Below are positions 24,599 to 35,165 of a stretch of DNA of 64,000 bases, piece after piece. Source of the DNA: Janthinobacterium psychrotolerans (GTDB taxonomy: Bacteria > Pseudomonadota > Gammaproteobacteria > Burkholderiales > Burkholderiaceae_D); the NCBI RefSeq assembly GCF_001677885.1, contig NZ_LOCQ01000047.1, positions 1 to 64,000 on the forward strand. The letters are read 5' to 3'. Every line of letters starts with the position of its first letter. Positions within the stretch are counted from its first letter, which is position 1. The notes under the pieces were generated by a model that saw only the letters and a program-made list of their open reading frames with translations, had not been told where the DNA came from and searched no databases. The translations under genes and the position numbers were made by a program.

Positions 24599-25579
24599 AT
24601 GGCCCAGCCCGACAATCTTTCCGAATTCGACCTGATCAAACAGTATTTCGTGCGCCAGCGCGCCGGCCGCGCCACGCTCGGCATCGGCGACGACTGCGCC
24701 CTGCTGACACCATCAGCCGGCAAGCAGTTCGCGATTTCCTCGGACATGCTGGTGGAAGACCGGCATTTCTTTGCCGGCGCCGACCCGCGCAAACTCGGCC
24801 ACAAAAGCCTGGCGGTGAACCTGTCGGACCTGGCCGCCATGGGCGCGCGCCCGGTGGCGTTTACGCTGGCGCTGGCGTTGCCGCAAGCGGACCGCGCCTG
24901 GCTGGCCGGCTTTGCCGCAGGCCTGTTTGCGCTGGCCGACGCCCACGATTGCGAACTGATCGGCGGCGACACCACCAAGGGCCCGTTGAATATCTGTATC
25001 ACCGTGTTTGGCGAACTGGCGCCCGGCCAGGCGCTGCGCCGCAGCCACGCCGTGCCTGGTGACGACATCTGGATCAGCGGTACAGTGGGCGACGCGCGCC
25101 TGGCGCTGGCAGGCTACCGCATGGAGCAATCCTTGTCGGCCGAGGAACTGGCCAGCGCGGCGGTGCGCATGCACACGCCCACGCCGCGCGTGGCGCTGGG
25201 CCACGCCCTGGCCGAAAACAAGCTGGCGCACGCCGCCATCGATATCTCGGACGGTCTGGTGGGCGACCTGGGCCATATCCTGAAGGCCTCGCAAGTGGGC
25301 GCCACCCTCGATGTCGACGCCCTGCCCGCCGGCCCCATTCTGGCGCTACAGGACACCGGCTTGCGCCGCCGGTTCGCGGCCGCCGGCGGCGACGACTACG
25401 AGCTGTGCTTCACGGCACCCGCCGCCTCGCGCGCCGCCATCGCCGCGCTGGCCATTACCTGCGGCACACCGGCCACGCGCGTGGGCTGCATCGAAGCAGA
25501 GCCGGGCTTGCGGCTGGTGGACGCGAATGGCGTGGCGCTGGATTTGAGGCTCAGTTCGTTTGATCATTTCAGCGACTGA
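24599..25579 (+). CDS. thiL: Thiamine-monophosphate kinase
   Basis: This 326-residue enzyme phosphorylates thiamine monophosphate to the active cofactor thiamine diphosphate, the last step of thiamine synthesis. Diagnostic blocks are LGIGDDCALLTPS, the magnesium-binding SSDMLVEDRHFF, LAVNLSDLAAMGARPVAF, LIGGDTTKGPLNICITVFGE and AIDISDGLVGDLGHI. A TATAAT at 24563-24568 is a plausible -10 box. In many betaproteobacteria thiL is followed by pgpA; here the next sequence is a restriction-enzyme fragment and an IS scar, so the usual downstream context may have been lost. Confidence 0.95.
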   Translation: MAQPDNLSEFDLIKQYFVRQRAGRATLGIGDDCALLTPSAGKQFAISSDMLVEDRHFFAGADPRKLGHKSLAVNLSDLAAMGARPVAFTLALALPQADRAWLAGFAAGLFALADAHDCELIGGDTTKGPLNICITVFGELAPGQALRRSHAVPGDDIWISGTVGDARLALAGYRMEQSLSAEELASAAVRMHTPTPRVALGHALAENKLAHAAIDISDGLVGDLGHILKASQVGATLDVDALPAGPILALQDTGLRRRFAAAGGDDYELCFTAPAASRAAIAALAITCGTPATRVGCIEAEPGLRLVDANGVALDLRLSSFDHFSD

Positions 25580-25604
25580 TTTGTATGCTTTGGAGAGGCA
25601 CCTT

Positions 25605-26189
25605 CTATGGTGCTGACGATGCGGCTTCCATGGCGATATGACCGGCAAAAGACGTGATGAAATTCTTCAGGCTGGTCAGTGGCGAGAGATCTTCATAAGC
25701 ACCTGTGGTAATCGCCTCTTTCGGAGTAGCAATCACTGATGCCGCGGTGTATAGCTGCTCCTGCACCAGACGTTGGCACAGGATATCGTAACGCTTCAAA
25801 TATGATGCCCCCAGAAACTCTGGAAAAACCGGCAAATGCAGCGATTTGTCACGTACTGTCGCGCGTGACTTGGGCGCATCTTCGACCACCATCAGCCAAG
25901 CGACAAAAGGTTTCGGGTATTTGCCAAACGCGTTCTCGCGATAAGCAGTCCAGATATCGTGCGCCGTACCCATCGCCTCCTCAGTCCGATTATTGAAATT
26001 ATTCCCGAATGATGGACCGACCTGGCTCTTTAACTCAATCGCGGCGACAAGGCGATGATGGTGGATCACCAACAGATCCCATTTCTTGGTCGGCCGAAAA
26101 TAGCCAGGGAGCGTGACCAGGGAAGAGCGCTGATGAACTTGTGCATCGGACAAACCGTTGGCAGCGACCAGCTGGACTGAAGAAAGCAA
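25605..26189 (-). pseudogene. PaeR7I-type restriction endonuclease, 5'-truncated
   Basis: The surviving 194 residues resemble the PaeR7I/XhoI-type type II restriction enzymes (recognition CTCGAG for characterised members): [52 protein letters not shown]. The catalytic PD-(D/E)XK elements D38 and E52-x-K54 are present. A stop codon closes the frame just upstream at 26199-26201 and no start with a ribosome-binding site is visible, so I estimate about 60 N-terminal residues are missing. No methyltransferase gene is present in the window. Homology ends within 100 bp of an IS200/IS605 remnant, which probably caused the loss. Confidence 0.78.
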
Positions 26190-26283
26190 ACAGCAATTTT
26201 AACAGTCCGGCCGCCGGGCTACACTTGGTTTATCTCAGTTGCGAACGTACCACCCCCGGTTGATTGACCGGGTGCGCGGCAAG

Positions 26284-27645
26284 CCCCGTCCTTCAGGGCG
26301 GGGTCAAGAGTGCGGACGGCACAGCTGTCCGGTTTCGCGCATCTAGTGAGGCGTCTGCTGCTGCTCGATGTATTGGCGGATAACTGCAATGGGCGCACCA
26401 CCACAGCTGCCGGCGAAGCAGGACGGCGACCACAGCGCGCCGCCCCATAGCTTCTTGCAGATGCTCGGGTAGTTCTTCTTCCGCATCATCCGGCTGGACA
26501 CGCCCTTCAAACTGTTAACAAGATTCGAGACGGAAATTTTTGGGGATAGTTCACCAGCAAGTGAACGTGGTCATGCTCGCCGTCGAATTCCACCAGATCC
26601 GCTTCAAAGTCCGCGCAGACGCTGGCGAACATCGGCTTCGCTGGACTGTGCAAGGCGCTCACCGGCTGGCGTCATGGCGTCGAGACACCGTGGCTAAAAG
26701 ACGCGCCCTGCCACCCGCTACAACAGGCGCTCAAAGACTTGGAAAAGGCATACAAGAACTTCTTCGAGAAGAGCGCCGACTTCCCCAGCTTCAAACGTAA
26801 AGGCAGCGGCGACAGCTTGCGTTACCCGGACCCGAAACAGATTAAGCTCGATCAGGCCAACAACCACCTCTTTCTTCCCAAGTTGGGCTGGCTGCGTTAC
26901 CGCAACAGCCGGGACATTCTCGGCGAACTGCGCAACGTCACCGTGAGCCAGTCTGGCGGCGAGTGGTTCGCGTCGATTCAGACGCAGCGCGAAGTCGACA
27001 GCTTCAAGAAACACCAGCAACGCCTTGCGCACTACCAGCGCCGCATGAGCCGCAAGGTCAAATTCAGCAACAACTGGCAGAAGGCGAAAGCCCGCATCCA
27101 GAAGATTCACCCCGGCATCGCCAACGCCCGGAGAGATTTCCTGCACAAGACCACAACGACGATCAGCCAAAACCACGCGCTCGTATGCATTGAGGATTTG
27201 CAGGTACGGAACATGCCCAGGTCTTCCAAGGGCAACAGCGAACAGCACGGCAAGAAGGTGCGCCAAAGTCCGGCCTGAATCGTGCCATTCTCGACCAGGG
27301 TTGGGGCGAGTTCCGCCGCCAGCTTGGCGACAAGGCCGCATGGAACGGCGGCATGCTACTAGCCGTTCCACCGCACCACACCAGCCAGACGTGTCCGGCC
27401 TGTGGGCATGTCTCAAAAGATAATCGGCAGACTCAGGCCAAATTCCTGTGTGTCGCTTGCGGCTACGAAGATCACGCCGATGTGGTCGGCGCGATCAATG
27501 TTTTAGAGCGGGGATACCGCTTGTTAGCCTGTGGAGAGTCGGCGCGGTCAGGCTGCTCGATGAAGCAGGAACCCACGAAGCGACTGCGCAAATTACCGCG
27601 TAGCGCCGTAGGAATCCCCTTCCTTCAGGGAGGGGAGGATGTCAA
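26284..27645 (+). mobile_element. Dead IS200/IS605-family element (IS605 type, divergent tnpA and tnpB)
   Basis: The two end hairpins share the loop CCTTCAGG: left CCCCGTCCTTCAGGGCGGGG at 26284-26303 and right CCCCTTCCTTCAGGGAGGGG at 27616-27635. After the right hairpin GGATGTCAA ends at 27645, where TCAA fits the cleavage sites of this family. Between them lie remnants of tnpA (minus) and tnpB (plus), both deleted at the 5' end and frameshifted. The left boundary is uncertain by tens of bases and may extend toward 26200. The element cannot move itself. Confidence 0.85.
26343..26636 (-). pseudogene. IS200-type tnpA (Y1 HUH transposase) remnant
   Basis: The minus strand encodes FASVCADFEADLVEFDGE, then HDHVHLLVNYP with the HUH metal motif HVH, then, after a one-base deletion in a G run near 26542-26545 (C run on the coding strand), SLKGVSSRMMRKKNYPSICK, WSPSCFAGSCGGAPIAV and the catalytic-tyrosine segment IRQYIEQQQTPH to the stop at 26343. 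The first 40-50 residues are missing. Y1 transposases cut and join single-stranded IS200/IS605 ends; this copy is dead. Confidence 0.8.
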
Positions 27646-27655
27646 CATCCAGTAA
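26622..27655 (+). pseudogene. tnpB (RNA-guided nuclease family) remnant lacking the RuvC-I segment
   Basis: The frame picks up at LANIGFAGLCKALTGWRHG without a start codon and continues through ALKDLEKAYKNFFEK and RNVTVSQSGGEWFASIQTQREV, then jumps directly to DSFKKHQQRLAHYQRRMSRK. In intact relatives about 30 residues with the RuvC-I catalytic Asp (xVGIDxG) lie at this joint (near 26995). RuvC-II CIEDL is present. One base is lost near 27265, after which the frame gives the zinc-binding CPAC...CVAC and HADVVGAINVLERG (RuvC-III). TnpB is a guide-RNA-directed nuclease and ancestor of Cas12; this copy is non-functional three times over. Confidence 0.85.
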
Positions 27656-30182
27656 TGCTGGAACGCCAGCCGGATATTGTCGCGCAGCTCGGTGTCGTCC
27701 CAGGGCTTGGTGTAGAAGCGGTAGATGGCGCCGCGGTTGATCGCGTCGAGCACGGCTTCGAGGCCGGTGTAGCCGGACAGGATGATGCGGATGGTTGCCG
27801 GATACAGTTCCTTGACCTTGCTGAGAAACTCCGTGCCACTGAGGCCGGTCATGCGCTGGTCGCAGACGATCACGTGCACCCGATGCAGAGCCAGCAGTTC
27901 AAAGCCTTCGGCGGGCGTGCTGGCCGTCAGAATCTGGTAGCCATCGGGGCGGAACAGGCGGTGCAGCGAGGACAGCACATTGACGTCCTCGTCGACAATC
28001 AACAGGGTTTGCGCCGGCTGCGCGGCCGGGTCGTGGCCGGGCGGCAAGCCTGCGCCGGCGACGATGATCTGGCCCATCTCCAGCGCCGGCAGGGCGCGGC
28101 TGAAATAAAAGCCCTGGATTTCGTCGCAGCGGTTGCGCCGCAGGTATTCCAGTTGCGGCCGCGATTCGACGCCTTCGGCCACCACGCTCAGTTTCAGGCT
28201 GTGCGCCATGCTGATGATGGCCAGCGCGATGGCCGCGTCGTTGGGGCTGCTGGTAATGTTGCGGACAAAAGCGATATCGATTTTCAGCTTGTCGATCGGA
28301 AAACGCTGCAGATAGGCCAGGCTGGAATAGCCGGTGCCGAAGTCGTCGATGGCCACCTTCACGCCGATCTTCTTGAGCTTGCCCAGCACGATGATGGTGC
28401 GCTCGGCGTTCGACATCAGCGCCGTTTCCGTCAGTTCCAGTTCCAGCAGCTCGGCCGGCACCTGGTAGCGCACCAGCGCGCGCGTCACCTCGCCGTCCAG
28501 GTCGCCTTCGGCAAACTGCCGGCTCGACACATTGACGGCCACGCGCACCGGGCCCACACCCTCGTCGCGCCACTGCGCGACCTGGCGGCAGGCGGCCTGG
28601 ATTACCCAGGCGCCGACGCGCCCGATCAGGCCGGTGTCTTCCAGCACCGGCACGAATTCGGCCGGCGCCACCAGGCCGTAGCCGGGGCGGCGCCAGCGCA
28701 GCAGCGCTTCCACCCCGCTGATGCGGCCGGTGCGCAGGTCGACCTTGGGCTGGTAGTGCAGGATGAACTGTTGATGCTCCAAGGCATGGCGCAGCGCCAG
28801 CTCCAGGTCCAGCCGCGCCAGCACCTGCACGTTCATGCCGGCCGTAAAAAACCGGTAGCCGTCGCGCCCGGCCTGCTTGGCGCCGCCCATCGCCGTATTG
28901 GCGTACTTGATCAGCGTTTCCGGGTCCTGCGCGTCGTCGGGATACATGGCGATGCCGATGCTGGCCGTCAGGGTCGCCGCATGGCCGTGCAGGTCGAACG
29001 GCGCGCGCAGGGTGTCGCGCACCTGGTTGGCCACCGCCACGGCGTCCTGCTGGTTGCGGCTCATGGTGAGGATCAGCGCGAATTCATCGTTGCCCAGGCG
29101 CCCGACGGTATCGCGCAGGCGCACGCAGGCCACCAGGCGATTGCTGAACTGGCGCAGCAATTCGTCGCCCAGCGCCGCGCCGAGGGTGTCGTTGATGCTC
29201 TTGAAGCGGTCGAGCGCGATGAACAGCACCACGATGCGCCATGATTTTTCCTGCGCCAGTTCAACCGCCTGCGCCAGCGTCTGGTAGAACAGGCCGCGGT
29301 TCGGCAAGCCCGTCAGGCTGTCGTAGTGGGCCAGGTGTTTCAGCCGTTCCTGCACCTGGCGCCGCTCGCTGATGTCGCGCGCGACGGCGATCAGCAGCGG
29401 CCCGCCGGTGCTCGTCTGCAGCTGCGCCGGGTCGCAAGCCGGCGCATACCAGTGCCATGTCAATTCGACCGGCACCATGGCCAGGTCGCTGCGCAGCAAC
29501 TCGCATTCGCTGGCGTCCAGCGCCAGGTGCGCCGGTGCATCGCGCAAGCCGGCCGGCGGCAAGGGCGGCGCCGGCAACAGCACGCCGGGCGCCAGCGCCA
29601 GCAGTTTCTCGCGCGCATGGCCCAGCAGGCGGCAGGCGCCATCGTTGACATCGACCAGCGCCATGCTCAGCATGTCGACCAGGAAGATGGCGTCGCTGGT
29701 GGCGTCCATCGCGCCGCGAAAGCGCCGCAATTCGGCCGAGCGCTGGCTGACCATCGCTTCGAGCTGCGCGCTGTGCAGGCGCGCGGCGCGGTGCAGCAGC
29801 CGCACTTCGAGCATGTTGCGGATGCGCGTGAGCACTTCCAATGCATCGAAGGGCTTGCTGATAAAGTCGCGCGCGCCAGCCTCCAGTGCCGCCAGCCTGG
29901 CGTCGGGGTCGGCCGTGATCACCAGCACCGGCAGATAGCCTTCGCGCTCCAGCGGGCGCAGCGCATCCATCACCGCATAGCCGCTCATGGCCGGCATCAC
30001 CAGGTCGAGGATGATCAGGTCGAACTGGTGGCACTGGTGCAGCGCGGCCACGGCGTGCGCGTCGAGAGTGCTGCTGAGCGCCGTATAGCCGCCGCTTTCA
30101 AGCAGATGTTCGAGCAGGCGCAGATTGACTTCCTGGTCGTCGACGATCAGGATGCGCGCGCCGTAAATATCGGCCTGGCTGA

Positions 30183-30186
<4 letters not shown>
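27625..30186 (-). CDS. Multi-domain signalling protein REC-PAS-GGDEF-EAL-REC, C-terminus cut by an IS200/IS605 end
   Basis: An 853-residue protein starting at ATG 30186, which overlaps the stop of the upstream histidine kinase (ATGA). Receiver 1 spans about 8-120 (ARILIVDDQEVN, LIILDLVMPAMSG). A PAS-like domain, a GGDEF domain whose signature reads RLGNDEFAL (second Gly replaced by Asn), and an EAL domain with GVEALLRWRRP and AIDDFGTGYSSLAYL follow. Receiver 2 spans about 725-845 (TLLIVDEDVNVLSS, VIVCDQRMTGLSG, YTKPWDDTELRDN). This suggests c-di-GMP hydrolysis by EAL, with a GGDEF domain of uncertain activity. The last six codons (LTSSPP) and the stop come from the IS right end, so the original C-terminus is lost. 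Confidence 0.85.
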
Positions 30187-31460
<1,274 letters not shown>

Positions 31461-31729
31461 GGGGCAGTCCGCGACAGCATGGACCAGCCAGCCAGGCAGA
31501 AGCACCTGGAAAAACCGTCGCCTGGTAGCGGATTCGATCGTGCCATGACAGCCAAGAAAAAATGATTGCGATAAATCGTACGCCAGTCACTGCCCGGCAT
31601 GCTTGCAATAAGTGTAAACATTTTTCGCTGTCAAAGGGGAAACTTTTTATGCGCTGCGTGCGGCTTTTGCGGCACAATGCGCTGTGCTACAGTCGGCACC
31701 TGCCCAACTGCCTGTCTGATCCGATATCC

Positions 31730-32209
31730 ATGAACAAAGAACTTGTTGAGTTGGCCCGCAATGTGGGCCAGGCCCTGCATGCCAAGGGGAAATTACTGGC
31801 CACGGCCGAATCGTGCACCGGCGGCGGCGTGGCCCAGGCCGTGACCGACATCGCCGGCTGCAGCGCCTGGTTCGAGCGCGGCTTCGTCACCTATACCAAT
31901 GTGTCCAAGACCGAGATGCTGGGCGTGCCGGCGCAGCTGCTCGCCAGCCACGGCGCCGTCAGCGAGGAAGTGGCGGCCGCCATGGCGCAAGGCGCACTGG
32001 CGCACAGCACTGCCCAGGTGGCCGTGGCCACCACCGGCATCGCCGGCCCCGGCGGCGCCGTGCCCGGCAAGCCGGTCGGCACGGTCTGCTTCGGCTGGGC
32101 CAGCGCCGGCGCCGTGCACACCGAGCGGCAAGTGTTTGCCGGCGACCGCCAGGCCGTGCGCGAGCAGGCGGTGGCGCATGCCTTGCAGGGTTTGCTGCGC
32201 TTCATATAG
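31730..32209 (+). CDS. pncC: Nicotinamide-nucleotide amidohydrolase (CinA C-terminal family)
   Basis: A 159-residue stand-alone CinA C-terminal domain, starting MNKELVELARNVGQALHAKG. Family hallmarks are LLATAESCTGGGVAQAVTD with the nucleophilic serine region, FVTYTNVSKTEMLGV, GAVSEEVAAAMAQGAL and the TTGIAGPGGAVPGKPVGTV loop. It deamidates NMN to nicotinic acid mononucleotide in NAD recycling. It lacks the N-terminal COG1058 domain of full CinA, which is normal for PncC. Its 3' end overlaps by 8 bp the convergent GGDEF gene. Confidence 0.92.
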   Translation: MNKELVELARNVGQALHAKGKLLATAESCTGGGVAQAVTDIAGCSAWFERGFVTYTNVSKTEMLGVPAQLLASHGAVSEEVAAAMAQGALAHSTAQVAVATTGIAGPGGAVPGKPVGTVCFGWASAGAVHTERQVFAGDRQAVREQAVAHALQGLLRFI

Positions 32210-33974
32210 CCGGCACGGCGATCATGGAACGGTCGCGGCCGGCCTGCTTGGCCGCGTACAGGGCGCTGTCGGCGCGCATCAGCAATTCGTGGCGGCCGGC
32301 GCCATGCAGCGGATACTCGGCGATGCCGGCCGAAAAAGTGCAGCCGGACAAGCTATGCGGCGCCTGCCTGATCAGCAGCTGGCGGTAGCGCGCGGCAATG
32401 GCGTCGATCTTGCGCGCCGCCAGCAGGCTGTCGGCCTCGCGCAGCAGCAAGCAAAATTCCTCGCCGCCATAGCGGCATACCATATCGCTGCCGCGCAGCT
32501 GGCCTTCGACCAGGCGCGCAAACTGGATCAGCACTTCATCGCCGAAATTATGGCCGTAGGTATCATTGATGCGCTTGAAAAAATCGAGGTCAATGATGAT
32601 GATGGCCACCGGCTCATCGCCATTGGCCTCGTGCAGGATGGCGTTCAGGCAGGTTTCGAAATGGCGGCGGTTGTACAAGCCCGTCAGGTGGTCGCGCATG
32701 GCCTGTTCCTTCAGGCTGTCCTGCAGCGAATTGACGTGCATGATCTGGTGCGCCAGTTCGCGGTTCAGGTGCTCGAGCTTGACGTTTTCCGATTCGCGCG
32801 CGGCCTGCAGTTCCAGCGCCTTGTCGCGCTCGGTCTTGAGGCTGCGCATTTCCTTTTCCAGGTTGCGCATCAGCACCCGCGAGGCGCGCGCGGAACGGCT
32901 GCCCGCTTCGAAAGCGGCGTGATACTGCTGCAAAAAACCATAGGCGTCCTGCCAATGGCCCAGCTGCGCATGGATGTCGGACAAGCCGCGCAGTATCTGC
33001 TGCCGGTGAAACGGATTGCGCGTCCAGCTGAGCAGGCTGTGCGCCTGCGTCAAGGACACCAGCGCGGTGGCGGCATCGCCCGCATGCAGGTCGAGCTTGC
33101 CGCGCACCAGCCATACATGCATCTGCTCTTCCAGGTCCTGCGCCTGCTTCGCGTATTGATCGGCGCGCTGCAGCAGGTCCAGCGCCGTTTGCGCTTGCTG
33201 CAGAGAAATGGCGGCATGGGCGGCGATGCAGAACAGAAAGGCGCGGATCGCCAGGTCGTCCTCGGGCCACTCGTAAAACGGTTCGACCAGCGCCAGCGCT
33301 TCGGCCGGCTTGCCGGTGGCCAGCAAACACATGGCCAGGTTGGCCGAGACGATGGTGTGCTGGTAGCGCAGCTTTTGCGTGCCGATGATGTCGAGCGCCT
33401 CATATAACAGCGGAATCGCGTCTTCATCGTTGCCCAGGTCGTGCTGCGACGAGGCCAGGTTCGACAGGCTGTTGACCCGGTGCGCCGGCGTGCCGAAGCG
33501 CTCGGCGATATCGAGCGCCAGCAGGAAATTGCGCGGCCCTTCCTGCGTGCCGCCACGGTTCAGCGCATCGACGCCCAGGCGCGCATACAGCATGAATTTA
33601 TGCAGGGAATCGGGAATCTGCGCCGCCAGCTGGCGCGCCAGCAAAAAAAACTGTTCCGCTTCGGCAAATGCGCCGCGCCTGCTGGCATACGCGCCCTGCA
33701 GCGCGGCCACTGCCATGCCGCCTTCGAGGTCATAGCACTGATGAAAATACTGCTGCAATGCGGCAATCGCAGGTTCGGCCTCGCCGCCATAATAGGCCAG
33801 CCAGCACTGGTTCAGTTCGGCGTACGCCTGGCCGCGCGGATACTGCTGGCGCTCGGCAGCGGCCAGCGCCAGTTGCACCAGGCGCCGGGCCTGGCGGCGG
33901 TTGCCCACCACGCAGGACAAGCCCTGCATATTGAGACGGTCTATATCGGCTTGATCGAGACTGGAGAGCGGCAC
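32202..33974 (-). CDS. TPR-containing diguanylate cyclase
   Basis: About 590 residues. The N-terminal 380 are helical TPR-like repeats (e.g. NLASSQHDLGNDEDAIPLLYEAL, GKPAEALALVEPFYEW), then a coiled coil (about 365-415), then a GGDEF domain with DHLTGLYNRRHFE, IIIDLDFFKRINDTYGHNFGD and an intact GGEEF active site, so it should make c-di-GMP. No inhibitory RxxD site five residues before GGEEF is obvious. The GTG at 33974 is preferred as start for the AAGG five bases upstream; a TTG at 34013 is also open. It has no membrane segment, so it is a cytoplasmic enzyme probably controlled through protein contacts. Confidence 0.87.
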   Translation of the reverse strand: MPLSSLDQADIDRLNMQGLSCVVGNRRQARRLVQLALAAAERQQYPRGQAYAELNQCWLAYYGGEAEPAIAALQQYFHQCYDLEGGMAVAALQGAYASRRGAFAEAEQFFLLARQLAAQIPDSLHKFMLYARLGVDALNRGGTQEGPRNFLLALDIAERFGTPAHRVNSLSNLASSQHDLGNDEDAIPLLYEALDIIGTQKLRYQHTIVSANLAMCLLATGKPAEALALVEPFYEWPEDDLAIRAFLFCIAAHAAISLQQAQTALDLLQRADQYAKQAQDLEEQMHVWLVRGKLDLHAGDAATALVSLTQAHSLLSWTRNPFHRQQILRGLSDIHAQLGHWQDAYGFLQQYHAAFEAGSRSARASRVLMRNLEKEMRSLKTERDKALELQAARESENVKLEHLNRELAHQIMHVNSLQDSLKEQAMRDHLTGLYNRRHFETCLNAILHEANGDEPVAIIIIDLDFFKRINDTYGHNFGDEVLIQFARLVEGQLRGSDMVCRYGGEEFCLLLREADSLLAARKIDAIAARYRQLLIRQAPHSLSGCTFSAGIAEYPLHGAGRHELLMRADSALYAAKQAGRDRSMIAVPAI

Positions 33975-34198
33975 GGCAACCTTTTCACACTCTGGGGTGG
34001 ATTTTTTACACAAAAATTGCTTTGTATCAATGGTATTCTTCTCCCTTCATCATAACCAGATTTGCCTTCGTACATGGTATCTTTGCAAACGGTTGTGGTA
34101 AAAACACCAGTGCGTGCCGCCGGCCGGCCCCTGCGCCAACGGTTGCCTGTGGAACAAAAAAGCACTATTCTCAGTAATTGCCTTCCGCCACTCCATCC

Positions 34199-35122
34199 AT
34201 GACCCTGTCTTCCCCGCTCACCGCCTGCCTGTCCCTGCTGCTGTTATCAAGCTGCGCCGTCGCGCCATCGGCTCCGGATGCCGCAAGCGCCGCCTACCTG
34301 GCCGGCCCGGCCTACACCGTCTACGCGGCGGGCGATATCGCCGATTGCCGCCAGCGCGGCTGGCAATATACGGGCGCGGCGCTGACGGCCGAACTGATCG
34401 CCGGCGAACTGGCCGGAAAACCCGACGCTGCCGTGCTGAGCCTGGGCGACCATACCTATCCGGCCGGTCTGGCGACGGAATTTCGCGACTGCTATGCGCC
34501 CACCTGGGGCCGCTTCAAGGCGCGTACCTATCCCACACCCGGCAACCACGAATATTACGGTTCCAGATCGGCCAGCGGCTACGTTGATTATTTCGGCCGG
34601 CCCGACTACTACAGTTTTCAACTGGGCAGCTGGCATGTGATATCGCTCAACAGCCACTTGCCGGCCGCGCGGCTCGACGAGCAGCTGGCCTGGCTGAAGG
34701 ATGACCTGGCGCGCCATCCCGCGCGCTGCACCCTGGCCTACTGGCATGCGCCCTTGTACAGCTCGGGCGGCCACCGCGCACCGAAAACCATGCAGCCGGC
34801 CTGGCAGGCGCTGCACGCGGCCGGCGCCGAATTGGTGCTGTCTGGCCACGACCACGATTACGAGCGCTTCGCGCCGCAGGACGCCAATGGCAATGTCGAC
34901 CAGGCGCGCGGCCTGCGCCAGTTCGTGATCGGCACCGGCGGCGCCTTCCTGACGCCGTTCTTTTATTTCATGCCGCACAGCGAAATGCGCGACAACAGCA
35001 GCCATGGCGTGCTCAGGCTGAATCTGCACGAGGCCGGCTACAGCTGGCGCTACCTGGCCGTGCCGGACGACGGCACGGTGGCGCGGCCGGCGCCCGACAG
35101 CGGTGCGGCGCCCTGTCATTGA
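34199..35122 (+). CDS. Metallophosphatase lipoprotein (purple acid phosphatase-like)
   Basis: A 307-residue exported protein with a signal peptide ending in lipobox LLSSC (Cys about residue 19). Metal-binding motifs of the calcineurin-like superfamily follow in order: AAGDIADC, LGDHTYP, TPGNHEYYG, YWHAPLYSSGGH and SGHDHDYERF. The family hydrolyses phosphate mono- or diesters using two metal ions. The lipobox suggests it is membrane-anchored facing the periplasm. The gene is 43 bp upstream of the TraL-like gene on the same strand, though a functional link is unproven. Confidence 0.85.
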   Translation: MTLSSPLTACLSLLLLSSCAVAPSAPDAASAAYLAGPAYTVYAAGDIADCRQRGWQYTGAALTAELIAGELAGKPDAAVLSLGDHTYPAGLATEFRDCYAPTWGRFKARTYPTPGNHEYYGSRSASGYVDYFGRPDYYSFQLGSWHVISLNSHLPAARLDEQLAWLKDDLARHPARCTLAYWHAPLYSSGGHRAPKTMQPAWQALHAAGAELVLSGHDHDYERFAPQDANGNVDQARGLRQFVIGTGGAFLTPFFYFMPHSEMRDNSSHGVLRLNLHEAGYSWRYLAVPDDGTVARPAPDSGAAPCH

Positions 35123-35165
35123 ACCTTATATAACTGTCACAGACGCAATCACTTGGAGTAGTCGC

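Noticed and set aside
24551..24600. Thiamine (TPP) riboswitch before thiL
   Set aside because: The leader is too short and lacks the conserved CUGAGA and related TPP elements.
26622..27655. TnpB/Cas12-like gene as a possible functional RNA-guided nuclease
   Set aside because: No start, RuvC-I Asp region deleted and a later frameshift; it cannot be active.
25605..27655. New defence island formed by the restriction gene and the tnpB element
   Set aside because: Every component is truncated or frameshifted and no methyltransferase or other defence gene is present; this is a degraded scar.
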